Source: Symbiodinium natans
Taxonomy: Eukaryota; Sar; Dinophyceae; Suessiales; Symbiodiniaceae
NCBI GenBank assembly: GCA_905221605.1
Contig: CAJNDS010000610.1
Coordinates: 57,501-104,828 of the forward strand
Length of the DNA stretch: 47,328 nt
Reading direction: 5' to 3'
Shown: in pieces, positions 39,591 through 47,328 of the stretch
Layout: each line of letters opens with the position of its first letter
How positions within the stretch are numbered: the first letter of the stretch is position 1
The notes under the pieces: generated by a model
Seen by the model: the letters and a program-made list of their open reading frames with translations, nothing else
What the model was told of the DNA's origin: nothing
Database searches by the model: none
Made by a program: the position numbers and the translations under genes

Positions 39591-42500
39591 ATGGAACAAC
39601 AACTGGTGCAGATGCAGCAACAAATGGCTGAAATGGGCGCGCGTTTAATGGAGCAGAGTGAGCAAATTGTTAGGCAACAGGCAGAAATCACCAAACAGCA
39701 AGCTGAGCTACTCGAGCTCAAGAAGCAGGAGAGACCCGGGGGGCGACTGGTGGATCCAAGGAACATTCCCAAACCCCCATCTTTTTCCGGTCGAAAAGAA
39801 GACTGGGAGCGGTGGAAGCATGTTTTTCTGTCTTGGCTAGGAACCATACATGACAAGTACCCTGGTTTGTTGAACTGGGCAAGCAAGCAGAAAGAGAGCA
39901 TTGACCATGACAGTGATGATGTCACTCTTGAAGATTTGCAATTGAGTCAAGCGTTGTATGCGATTCTTGTCGGTTACTGTTCTGAGCAGACTCAGCAGCT
40001 GATCACTCAGGTTCCTGACGGAAATGGGCTGGAGGTGTGGCGCGTGCTGAGTAAGACAAACGAGCCGAGCAACCGAACGAAGAGCTGGGTGTGGAGAAGA
40101 CATCTCATGAACCCTCAATTCCCAAGTGACATCAACAAATGGTCTGAAGCCTTTCACCAGTGGGAGGCTGAGATGAACGAGTTTGAAAAGCAGTTTCGAA
40201 AAGTAGAACCCGACGATAAGCTGAGCGTTTTGGTTCATGTTGCCCCAAAGGAAATTCAGCAGATGATTTTCTTGCATAGCAACACTTTGGACACGTACAG
40301 CAAAACCAAGGAGTACATAGAACAGTACCTTACATCCCGAAACCTTTGGAGGCGACCCCAAGGCTCGAGTTTTGGTGCGCCAAAGAAGTCTCATGTTGAT
40401 GATGGTGGCCCTGCCCCCATGGACATAGGAGCTGTAAAGGCAGGAAAAGGAAAAGGGGGCAAGGAGGGCAACAAAGGCAAGTGGGACCAAGGTGGGAACT
40501 CGGGCAAGTGGGGCGACAATCGCGGCTGGAGGGATCGGGGTGGAAAGGACTCCGGAAAAGGAGATAAGGGTGGAAAAGGAAAAGGAGGAAAAGCAAGTGG
40601 TGGTGGCAAGCCAGGTGGAAAGGATGCGGGGAAGTCTGGGCATGACAAAGGAAAGAAGGAAGGAAAAGGAAAAGGAGCAGGAACAAACCCACACGCGGGG
40701 AAACAATGCCATGTGTGCAAAAGATATGGTCACATCGCGGCGGATTGTTGGTGGAAGGTGTCTGACATTTCCGAGGACAAGACAAATCAGGAGGCCCAGG
40801 CGTCCACGGGAGGTGTAGGTTCCATATCTGAGCAAGTCCATGATGTAGATCACAACAACATGTTGTTTGCGGTGACGGATCGCATCTGTGGCGTGCGCGA
40901 CCACAGTGAGGATGTTTACATGTTGATCGACTCGGGTGCTTGTGAAAGTGTGGCGCGAAATGGAGAGTTCAGTGACAACTTTGAGCCAATGCCACAAGGG
41001 AAGCAACTCTTTTCAGTGCAAGGCACTGCGCTGAGAATCTATGGCAAGCAGTATCCCAAGGTGAGGCTGGACGACGGTACAGTGGGCGAAGTGGACCTGA
41101 CTGTCACCGATGCCAGTGAAACTTTGCTCAGTGTACACAGCCTTGTCTACAAAGGGTTCGAGGTCACGTTTGGTCAAGAAGAGAGCTATCTTAGCAAAGA
41201 TGGGCAGAGATACCCATTAGTGAAGAAAGGAAAGAGGTGGTATCTGAAGGTTGAGAAACTATCGCCCAGCGAGGCAGGCGTCACTGCGCAGCGCATTGCA
41301 GCGCTGGAGGGTGCCACCTCATCGTCTTCGCGAGCTCCAGTCAGCGAAAAGAAGCCAGTGGACTACTGGAAGACAGAGCGCGATTTGGTCATCCGTGTTC
41401 ATGTGGTGCCAAGGCTCAGGAAGTTTAGCCCTGCGGATGCTGACGATTGCCCAGTGATCGTGGGCGACTTGGAACCAGTCAGAGCAACTGAGGCCAAGTG
41501 GGTGGATCGGACAGCAAGCGAGAGCTTCGAGGATCTCTGGTTTGGAGTCAAGAATCCCAGAGAATCTTTGCTGCGGTATTGGACAGGTGAGACCATCTTC
41601 AAGCTTAAGCCCCAGGAGGCTCAAGAATCCCAACGAATGGACTTGGAGGACCCGTTTGGCAAAGATGACGAGGGAGATGAGTTGGCCGACGATGCGATGA
41701 CATTGTGGGAACTCAAGGAGCGAGAAGAGGCGAAGCAACAGCCCATCATGGCAGAACCAGTAGAGCCAAGCCCCGAGGAAGTCGCTGAGCACGAGCTTCA
41801 CCATGCAAACTTTGAACCTTGGTGCAAGGTTTGTGTTGAAGGGCAGGGACGTGAGAAAGCACATCGCCGACAACATGAGGATCCGAAGGAGCACATCATT
41901 TACAGCGACTACATGTACTTCACAGCTGAGGGGAAGCAAAAGAACAAGGAGGAGGTTGAAAAGAGCAAGGACTCAGAGGAGTTGAAAGGTTTGGCGATTG
42001 TTATGACAGCGATCGACAAGGACAGCCAATGCCCCTTTGCAGTGCAGGTGCCTTCGAAAGGCACAAAGAGGAACATGTACGCGGTCAATGCAATGGTGGA
42101 CTGGATAAAGGACTTGGGTTGGAAGAAAGTGACAATTCAGATCGACCAGGAAAGTGCACTGGCGAAGGTGTTCGAGCAGGTGCAGCAAAGGATGGGTATG
42201 GACGTGGTGGCATTGAGAAGGAGCCCGAGGTACTCTTCCCAGAGTTTGGCAGACGGTGAGATGGTCAATGGACTCATTGCTGGCAAAGTAAGGACTTGGG
42301 TGGCCAGTCTCCGGGATAACTACAGCGAGCAAGTGATACAAACCACGGACATCCTGTTTCCTTGGATTGTGAGATTTGTGAGTTGGTCGTTGCCGAGGTT
42401 CCACGTGAACCAGTCCCGAACAACACCATTCCGAGTGCTCAAGGGTTACGACTACATCTCGGAATGCCTTCCTTTTGGTGAATGTGCGCTTGGAAAATAT

Positions 42501-45164
42501 TCAGCGAAGAAGTCTGGGGTCAAGAGTGCTTCCAGATGGGCGTGTGGGATCTACGTCGGAAAGACCGCTAGCTCCGATGAACACATCCTGTTGACGAGTG
42601 CAGGAGCTCAGACGTTTAGAACTATCAGGAGGATGACACACGGAAGGCGTTACCAAACGAGTATCTTGGACAAGGCAGCGGGAGTTCCTTGGAACACGGT
42701 GTACAAGGCCGACCAGCGCAAGCCAGAGGAGATCAGGAGCAAAGTGACAGCGCAGACAGCGCCAGAGATGAGTGATCCGGAGTATGAGCCGACTGACATC
42801 GAGCCAGCTGCAGACGAGCCTAAGACCATGGTAGTAGTGCCGCCGGTGCCCGCTCCAAGCGTGCACCTGACGCAAAAGGAAGCCGAGGATGCAGGCGGCG
42901 TGGCGCGACAGATTGACGCAGACATGACCAATGCGGACGAGGCGAAAAGGACAACAGCAATGCCGAGCCGCTCTGGAAAAGTCAGAAGAACAGAGGCCAC
43001 AGCAAAGGCAAAGTCAGAACCAGCGTCATCAGCCGCAGCAGCCTCAAGGGCAGTGCCAGGAGAGGTAAGCAGTGAAGACAGCAGTTCACCGAGCTCTAGT
43101 TCGCCCACCTCGCGGTCGAGGTCGAGACACTCAGGAAATGAGGAGAACACAGAGAAGCCAGAGTTAGGAGGTGATGTAGGATCTCCTAGCAAGGAAGTGG
43201 GCGACACCCAGGGTTTAAGCACACCTGTGGGTGCTACCACAATGGAAGACACAGTGAGCGCAATCTTGGAGGAAACCGAGGAGAGAGATCAGATATCTTC
43301 GGTGGCGGACTACTTGGACGCGTGCGTGGTGGATGAAGAGGCTAGGCGCAAGGCCCGACTCGAGGAGATCGAGAAGCTGGATGAGATGTTCAAGGCTTTC
43401 ACGCCCCGCGATCGTAGGGCGTTGCCGAAAGAAATAAAAGTGTTTGGACATTGTTGGGTGGACAAGGTGAGCAGTGGCATAGCCAAGTCACGACTCACCT
43501 GCCAAGACTTCAAGCGAAACAATGGTGCAGACAAGAACTCATCAGAAGGACAAAACAACTTTTGCCCAACTCCAGGACACAGCACAACCAAGATGCTGGA
43601 GGTATACAGCCTCTACCACAACTTTCCGAGAGTGAAGGCGGACCTCACGTCAGCCTTTCTCATCGCCCGAGATGGAGGCGACGAAAAGGGACAACCGGTG
43701 TGTATGAAGCCGCCAAGAGAGTGGCTGGACAACCTGGAGGTGTGGCTATCCAGACAGCCAGCAGACAAGCGAGATGAAATCGGAAGCATTCCAAAGGAAC
43801 ACTTGGTGTGGCAAGTGGATGGCAACATCTATGGGAGGCAACCAGCCGCCAGCCAGTACAGAGACAGGCTGGATGAAATACTTGTAAGCAAGTTGCCCAA
43901 GGATCGGTATGACTTCGTCCGAGGCCGGTTGGATGGATGTGTGTTTAGGTGCACGAAGACAAAGATTGCGGTGATACACCACATTGACGACTTTGACGTC
44001 ACCGGTCCAGAAAATGACTTGGATGATCTTCTGAAGGTACAGTTGCCCAAGCATGGGTGCAAAGTGAAAGTGGGAGAGTTTGAATGGCCAGAAAAGCATG
44101 GCAAAACAAGCTCAGAGTTTCTGGGACGAGAGAAGATCAGTGTGGAAGGAACCGTGTTGACTAAGCCCAATGCCAAGCACACCGACAACATCCTCAAACT
44201 GTTGAACCTCGAGAATGCAAAGAGCAGCCCAGTGCCCGGGAGAAAATTGGATCTGGACAACAACAGCGAGCAATTGTTGGACGAGAAAGAGAAGAAGATT
44301 TTCCAATCGTGTGTAGGTAGTGCGATCTACTTGTCCCAGGACAGGATCGACGTGAAGTTCGCTGTGAAAGAGTTGGCGCGTCGAATGAAAGATCCGCGGA
44401 AGGCTGACATGGCGAACCTAAAGGTGCTGGGGCGATATCTCAAAGGGACACGAGATCTGGGACACCTAACAAAGGTGGAGGATCTCGAAAGCTCAGCCGC
44501 AGGAGAGCGGGAGCTACCGCTGCACGCTTACTGTGACAGCGACTATGCGGGAGACACAGAGTCAAGGAAATCTACCTCAGGCGAGGTTCTTGTACTTGGT
44601 GGGACAGTGGTTGAAGCAAACTCGACTACTCAGTCGGGGAACCCAGCGACAAGCTCAGGCGAGGCAGAGTTGAGATCGTTGAATCACTGCGCCCAGTCAA
44701 GTATGTACATTCAGAACTTAGCTAGGTACGATTTTGGCCTTCCGGTCTCCACGCCTCGCATTTGGTGCGATTCATCAGCAGCCTTGCAAGCAGCCAAACG
44801 AATAGGTGTGGGAAAGATGAGACACATTTCTTTGGCACATCTGTACATCCAAGAATTGGTGAAAACAAAACAGGTCATCATAGGAAAAGTGAAAGGCGTT
44901 GCGAATCCTGCTGATTGTCTGACCAAACATTTGAAGACAGGCGAAGAAGTCAGACAAGCCTGTGAACTCACAGGGATGGTCCAACTCAGCAAAGCTGGCA
45001 TGGACGAGCAGGTAAGAAGAACAGCACTGAGTAGGGTCAGTACGATTGCTGACGAAGTCGAAAGAAAGTCAAACAAGTGGAAGCCTAAGATTCCCGCAAG
45101 ACTTTCTCTCAGACAACTGTGTAGTGTCGTGTATAAGCCTTACCGGAGGGAGCTACCTCACTGA
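39591..45164 (+). CDS. Copia gag-pol polyprotein, 1857 codons, intact
   Basis: Gag: Gln-rich coiled coil (1-45), a copia-type gag region (about 50-260), a Gly/Lys-rich linker (280-370) and a CCHC zinc knuckle C373-x2-C376-x4-H381-x4-C386. Protease: DSGA at 447-450. Integrase: H734-x2-H737/H738 with C745-x2-C748; catalytic D773, D852, E890 (37 residues between the last two). An acidic, Ser/Pro-rich linker runs about 1080-1250. Reverse transcriptase from about 1283: first Asp D1351 in ADLTSAFL and HIDD at 1464-1467, replacing the usual YVDD. RNase H: D1649 in YCDSDYAG and D1727 in WCDSSAA. Start chosen because a stop (39576-39578) precedes this ATG in frame. Longer than a typical copia polyprotein. 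Confidence 0.97.
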   Translation: MEQQLVQMQQQMAEMGARLMEQSEQIVRQQAEITKQQAELLELKKQERPGGRLVDPRNIPKPPSFSGRKEDWERWKHVFLSWLGTIHDKYPGLLNWASKQKESIDHDSDDVTLEDLQLSQALYAILVGYCSEQTQQLITQVPDGNGLEVWRVLSKTNEPSNRTKSWVWRRHLMNPQFPSDINKWSEAFHQWEAEMNEFEKQFRKVEPDDKLSVLVHVAPKEIQQMIFLHSNTLDTYSKTKEYIEQYLTSRNLWRRPQGSSFGAPKKSHVDDGGPAPMDIGAVKAGKGKGGKEGNKGKWDQGGNSGKWGDNRGWRDRGGKDSGKGDKGGKGKGGKASGGGKPGGKDAGKSGHDKGKKEGKGKGAGTNPHAGKQCHVCKRYGHIAADCWWKVSDISEDKTNQEAQASTGGVGSISEQVHDVDHNNMLFAVTDRICGVRDHSEDVYMLIDSGACESVARNGEFSDNFEPMPQGKQLFSVQGTALRIYGKQYPKVRLDDGTVGEVDLTVTDASETLLSVHSLVYKGFEVTFGQEESYLSKDGQRYPLVKKGKRWYLKVEKLSPSEAGVTAQRIAALEGATSSSSRAPVSEKKPVDYWKTERDLVIRVHVVPRLRKFSPADADDCPVIVGDLEPVRATEAKWVDRTASESFEDLWFGVKNPRESLLRYWTGETIFKLKPQEAQESQRMDLEDPFGKDDEGDELADDAMTLWELKEREEAKQQPIMAEPVEPSPEEVAEHELHHANFEPWCKVCVEGQGREKAHRRQHEDPKEHIIYSDYMYFTAEGKQKNKEEVEKSKDSEELKGLAIVMTAIDKDSQCPFAVQVPSKGTKRNMYAVNAMVDWIKDLGWKKVTIQIDQESALAKVFEQVQQRMGMDVVALRRSPRYSSQSLADGEMVNGLIAGKVRTWVASLRDNYSEQVIQTTDILFPWIVRFVSWSLPRFHVNQSRTTPFRVLKGYDYISECLPFGECALGKYSAKKSGVKSASRWACGIYVGKTASSDEHILLTSAGAQTFRTIRRMTHGRRYQTSILDKAAGVPWNTVYKADQRKPEEIRSKVTAQTAPEMSDPEYEPTDIEPAADEPKTMVVVPPVPAPSVHLTQKEAEDAGGVARQIDADMTNADEAKRTTAMPSRSGKVRRTEATAKAKSEPASSAAAASRAVPGEVSSEDSSSPSSSSPTSRSRSRHSGNEENTEKPELGGDVGSPSKEVGDTQGLSTPVGATTMEDTVSAILEETEERDQISSVADYLDACVVDEEARRKARLEEIEKLDEMFKAFTPRDRRALPKEIKVFGHCWVDKVSSGIAKSRLTCQDFKRNNGADKNSSEGQNNFCPTPGHSTTKMLEVYSLYHNFPRVKADLTSAFLIARDGGDEKGQPVCMKPPREWLDNLEVWLSRQPADKRDEIGSIPKEHLVWQVDGNIYGRQPAASQYRDRLDEILVSKLPKDRYDFVRGRLDGCVFRCTKTKIAVIHHIDDFDVTGPENDLDDLLKVQLPKHGCKVKVGEFEWPEKHGKTSSEFLGREKISVEGTVLTKPNAKHTDNILKLLNLENAKSSPVPGRKLDLDNNSEQLLDEKEKKIFQSCVGSAIYLSQDRIDVKFAVKELARRMKDPRKADMANLKVLGRYLKGTRDLGHLTKVEDLESSAAGERELPLHAYCDSDYAGDTESRKSTSGEVLVLGGTVVEANSTTQSGNPATSSGEAELRSLNHCAQSSMYIQNLARYDFGLPVSTPRIWCDSSAALQAAKRIGVGKMRHISLAHLYIQELVKTKQVIIGKVKGVANPADCLTKHLKTGEEVRQACELTGMVQLSKAGMDEQVRRTALSRVSTIADEVERKSNKWKPKIPARLSLRQLCSVVYKPYRRELPH
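44507..44520 (+). other. Third copy of GCGGGAGCTACCGC, inside RNase H
   Basis: Exact 14-bp match within coding sequence (encodes part of ERELPL). A degenerate version, GAGGGAGCTACCTC, lies at 45147-45160 just before the gag-pol stop. Confidence 0.9.
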
Positions 45165-45166
45165 AC

Positions 45167-45466
45167 ATGGGAGAAGCCCTTGTAGTGAGAAGTGCAATGG
45201 TCACAGTTCTGCAGCTTGTGGAACGAGGAACTGTGGAGCAGTACCTCAGTGTGTCTGTGGTTTTCCTTTTGGTAAGCAGTGTGACACTCAACATGTTTCT
45301 TTTGTGGAAGCTGAAAGTTTCCAAGAACAACGAAGCCACGAATGTGTACCTGACAAAGCACATGTCAGTGTACCACACAAATGCTACATGTGAGCACTTA
45401 CGCCAAGGGTTCAAGACTCTGCGTAAATGTAAAGTGTGTGCTCACAAGAAAGTCGCAGCAGCCTAG
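45167..45466 (+). CDS. Copia element third ORF: membrane segment plus Cys/His module
   Basis: 99 codons; ATG is two bases after the gag-pol TGA (TGAACATGG), an arrangement suited to reinitiation. Residues 26-47 are strongly hydrophobic and predict one membrane helix. After it, YLTKHMSVYHTNATC and CKVCAH give H70-x4-C75 and C88-x2-C91-x-H93. The Y-H-x4-C...C-x2-C layout resembles the small Ada/excalibur-like metal-binding motif seen in assorted membrane-linked proteins (resemblance only). It occupies the position where env-like genes sit in LTR elements. Not a recognised copia protein. Confidence 0.7.
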   Translation: MGEALVVRSAMVTVLQLVERGTVEQYLSVSVVFLLVSSVTLNMFLLWKLKVSKNNEATNVYLTKHMSVYHTNATCEHLRQGFKTLRKCKVCAHKKVAAA

Positions 45467-45479
45467 ACAAGGCAAAGCT

Positions 45480-45489
45480 GCAGGGGGGG
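45480..45489 (+). promoter_or_regulatory. Polypurine tract
   Basis: GCAGGGGGGG directly abuts the 3' LTR, the position and composition of a plus-strand primer. Confidence 0.8.
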
Positions 45490-45614
45490 TGCGCAGATAG
45501 TACAGTGTTTGTGCAGCCTTTCCCTTGAGTAGTGTTTGAGCCCAATACGTGTTAACACTGCAGCCCTGTGTTGGCTTAAAAGTCCGAGCTTTTGTGAGTT
45601 TAGCACTCCGCGCA
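45490..45614 (+). repeat. 3' LTR
   Basis: 125 bp, identical to the 5' LTR; followed by the GTTTC target duplication and then TTTAGGG-type remnants (45620-45650). Confidence 0.96.
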
Positions 45615-45694
45615 GTTTCGGGTTTAGGGTGTAGGTGTAGGGTGTAGGGAGCGAGCAGTGCCCTTGCGACTTTGAACAGAGTTTCACGCGCAAG

Positions 45695-45797
45695 GACTTG
45701 CCTCTGGACATTGCAGCTGCTGCCTGCGCTCGCGGAGGCACGTGTGTCTACGCTGTGGGTATCACGAACACCCGCACCAAGCACTTCAACGAGACTG
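45695..45797 (+). CDS. SBBP-repeat protein, exon 4
   Basis: Acceptor CGCGCAAG|G, phase 0. It encodes DLPLDIAAAACARGG, TCVYAVGIT and HFNET: the second half of a propeller blade (A-x-A...G-x-x-V-Y-x-x-G). The next exon joins in frame only if the donor is GC at 45798 (ACTG|GCACGG); the protein then reads FNET-G-LLPDLNTSDGY, an ordinary blade junction. Confidence 0.65.
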
Positions 45798-46023
45798 GCA
45801 CGGTGTTGCCGCAAAAAGGCTTCTTGTACGATCTCGTTTCCTTCTGCGTGCAGTGCTTGCGGCAGCCTCAAGAAACTATTGATTCCTCAAGAACCCCCCC
45901 CCCCCCCCAAACAAAAAAAAAACCTCCTCACAAGGGCAATAGAGGGATTTTCATTTCCCGTTTTCGGGGGGTTCGTAAGCAATTAGTAGGAAACAGGTGC
46001 TCATGCATTTCACGTGGGCCCAG

Positions 46024-46260
46024 GTTTGCTTCCCGATCTGAACACCAGTGATGGATACGTCGTGAAGCTTGACGGCAAGGGCAGGCTTCTGTGGCAGCGC
46101 ACTCTGATCACCGAGGGCACCGATGCAATGACGGCCGTAGCCTCCTCAGGAGAGCACGTCTTTGTTGCTGGCGCCACGCGAAGTGAGCTGGTGGCTGGCG
46201 AGCATAAGGGCGGCACAGATTGCGTCCTTGGCAAGCTGGATCCGGAGACAGGCCAGCAGG
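46024..46260 (+). CDS. SBBP-repeat protein, exon 5
   Basis: Acceptor GGGCCCAG|G, phase 1. It encodes a whole blade: NTSDGYVVKLDGKGRLLWQR, then TDAMTAVASSGEHVFVAGAT, then GGTDCVLGKLDPETGQQ. These are classical SBBP consensus positions. Donor GC at 46261 (GCAGG|GCTCAG) keeps frame into exon 6. The intron between (46261-46994) is 734 nt and carries a tandem array and TTTAGGG tract. Confidence 0.75.
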
Positions 46261-46439
46261 GCTCAGTGTTGTTTTTGCCCCCCCCACACACAGTGTGTGT
46301 GAACACTGGTTCCAGCATTCATAGCAAGCGGGGGTTGGTACATTTTGCCGCCCTGGCGCGCCCCCGGCATCCGGCCCGGACCATGCGATTTTCTCGAAGC
46401 CCGCTCGCTTTTTGGACTAAAGCTGTCATGGGTTTTTGG

Positions 46440-46730
46440 CTTCTGTTGGCTTCTGGTTTCGCGAAATACGCGAAACAGTCGTCGCTTTGGGGCGTCTGCA
46501 TGGGTTCACCAAATGTGAAACTGTCGTAGCGTTTGGACGTTTGGGTTTGCCAAATGCGAAACTGGCATCACTTTTTAGACATCTGGGTTCCCCCAATATG
46601 AAACTGGCATCGCCTTTTTGGCTTAGGGATGCCCGCATGCGAAACTGGTATTGCTTTGGCCGCCTGTGTTCGCGAAATGCGAATCGGGTTCGTCAAATGC
46701 CAGACTGCCGTCGCTTGTGGACTTTTGGGA
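46440..46730. repeat. Degenerate ~48-bp tandem array in intron 5
   Basis: About six units of the pattern TTCGCGAAATGCGAAACTG, then GCATCGCTTTTTGGAC, then TCTGGG. Units differ at many bases, so the array is old compared with the heptad tracts. Open frames through it are repeat-derived. Confidence 0.85.
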
Positions 46731-46887
46731 CTAAACCCTAAACCCTAAAACCTCAGCCCTAAACCCCACACCCCTTGATCTCACTGTTCGGGGTCTATGC
46801 TGGCAAAAATTCGAGTTCAGTGGGTTCCTCTTTGGTTTACGTGCGTCCAGGGAGCCCGGGTTCATGTACCCAGGTGACTGCAAACAA

Positions 46888-46986
46888 GGGTTTAGGGTTT
46901 AGGGTTTAGGGTTTAAGGCTTTAGGGTTTAGGGTTTAGGGTTTAGGGTTTAGGGTTTAGGGTTTAAGGCTTTAGGGTTTAGGGTTC
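46888..46986 (+). repeat. (TTTAGGG)n tract in intron 5
   Basis: About twelve heptads with two TTTAAGGC interruptions spaced about 56 bp apart, ending eight bases before the exon 6 acceptor. Confidence 0.93.
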
Positions 46987-46994
46987 ATTGGCAG

Positions 46995-47111
46995 GCGAGT
47001 TCCTGTGGGTGCAGCAATTCGGCACAAGTGGAGAGGAGGCAATCTGGGATTTGGCAGCTTGTGTCGATGGGAGCGTAGTGGCAGCCGGCCAATCAAGCGG
47101 GAATCTTTCTG
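46995..47111 (+). CDS. SBBP-repeat protein, exon 6
   Basis: Acceptor GGCAG|G, phase 1. It encodes GEFLWVQQFGTSGEEAIWDL, then CVDGSVVAAGQSSGNLS. Frame is kept into exon 7 only with a GC donor at 47112 (TCTG|GCCCGG); the GTAAAG donor at 47125 would give a frameshift and an early stop. The join reads NLS-G-LAFGSDDAF, an exact SBBP junction. Confidence 0.75.
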
Positions 47112-47218
47112 GCCCGGCGCTTACGTAAAGGGTCGGCCATCCTACTTTTCGACTCGTAAGTGGCCAATGGGTTGGGGGTTAACAGGGCGTCAGAATTGTG
47201 CTGAACTGCCAATCTCAG

Positions 47219-47328
47219 GGCTGGCCTTTGGTAGCGACGATGCGTTCATCGCGAAGTTCAACAAGCTTGGCCAGATGGTTTGGATGAAGTCATTTGGCAG
47301 TGACAAGAGCGATGTTGCTTTCCGTGTG
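47219..47328 (+). CDS. SBBP-repeat protein, exon 7, runs off the window
   Basis: Acceptor AATCTCAG|G, phase 1. It encodes FGSDDAFIAKFNKLGQMVWM, then KSFGSDKSDVAFRV, another canonical blade. The gene continues to the right. Confidence 0.75.

Larger units (their letters stand above)
38271..45614 (+). mobile_element. Full-length Ty1/copia LTR retrotransposon
   Basis: 7344 bp. Two LTRs of 125 bp are identical by direct comparison, start TG and end CA. The target duplication GTTTC lies at 38266-38270 and 45615-45619. A primer site follows the 5' LTR with no gap and a G-rich purine tract precedes the 3' LTR. Domain order in the gag-pol frame is gag, protease, integrase, reverse transcriptase, RNase H, which defines copia rather than gypsy. 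All catalytic motifs are intact. Identical LTRs imply recent insertion. Unusual points: very short LTRs, an open frame before gag and another after pol. It lies in sense orientation in intron 3 of the SBBP gene. Confidence 0.96.
46261..46994 (+). other. Intron 5 of the SBBP gene (GC-AG)
   Basis: Begins GCTCAG, ends ATTGGCAG|G. Contains a degenerate ~48-bp tandem array (46440-46730), a short CCCTAAA block, and a TTTAGGG tract (46888-46986). Confidence 0.6.

Noticed and set aside
39837-41006. 389-codon minus-strand frame opposite gag
   Set aside because: Shadow of the gag-pol frame; the sense frame carries all known motifs.
38271-45614. Gypsy-type or retroviral classification because of the extra 3' frame
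   Set aside because: Integrase precedes reverse transcriptase and the RT/RNase H motifs are copia-type; the 3' frame has one helix and no glycoprotein features.
47125-47218. GTAAAG donor for the last visible SBBP intron
   Set aside because: Using it shifts the frame into TAG in the next exon; the GC donor at 47112 restores a canonical repeat junction.

Overview
The window looks like dinoflagellate nuclear DNA. Four things point that way. Plant-type telomere heptads (TTTAGGG/CCCTAAA) are scattered through it in both orientations. Predicted acceptors fit AG|G, with three GC donors in one gene that keep its reading frame. Every gene fragment I can support is on the + strand. A Ty1/copia element is present, and low-density GC-rich exons sit in a sea of simple repeats. 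I cannot name the species. No bacterial-style operons, rRNA, convincing tRNA or CRISPR arrays are visible.

Layout. 1-10.6 kb is essentially gene-free. It holds dozens of telomere-like tracts whose orientation flips repeatedly, several local variants (CCCCTAAA, CCCTCAA, CCCCAAA, TTTTAGGG), an almost pure G tract (1198-1342) and a ~53-bp tandem array (1343-2217). 10.7-15.4 kb holds a coiled-coil exon and two paralogous copies of a small cysteine-rich gene. Copy A is compact (about 1.0 kb). Copy B is stretched to about 3.1 kb by foldback elements and telomere-like tracts. 15.4-34.6 kb is again repeat-dominated, with several short inverted-repeat (MITE-like) families, tandem arrays at 21.9-22.4 and 31.6-32.0 kb, a >1 kb mosaic telomere-like block (22.96-24.03 kb) and a few doubtful exons. 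34.96-35.48 kb encodes a small three-to-four-pass membrane protein.

36.2 kb to the right edge is one gene for a probably secreted protein with SBBP-type beta-propeller repeats. Seven exons are proposed; introns 4-6 use GC donors. Intron 3 carries a full-length, apparently recent Ty1/copia element (38271-45614): identical 125-bp LTRs, a 5-bp target duplication, a Met-tRNA-type primer site and an intact 1857-codon gag-pol. It also has two extra reading frames, an ATG-less 5' frame and a 99-codon 3' frame encoding a membrane segment plus a Cys/His cluster. The element landed inside a telomere-like tract.

Most striking signals: (1) telomere-like DNA that looks inserted. One tract is flanked by a ~26-bp host duplication, one starts exactly at a CCCTA seed inside a truncated MITE, and others occupy the intron of one paralogue but not the other. 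(2) The third reading frame of the copia element. (3) At least four undescribed-looking MITE families. All functional statements come from reading the sequence and known family motifs; no search was run.
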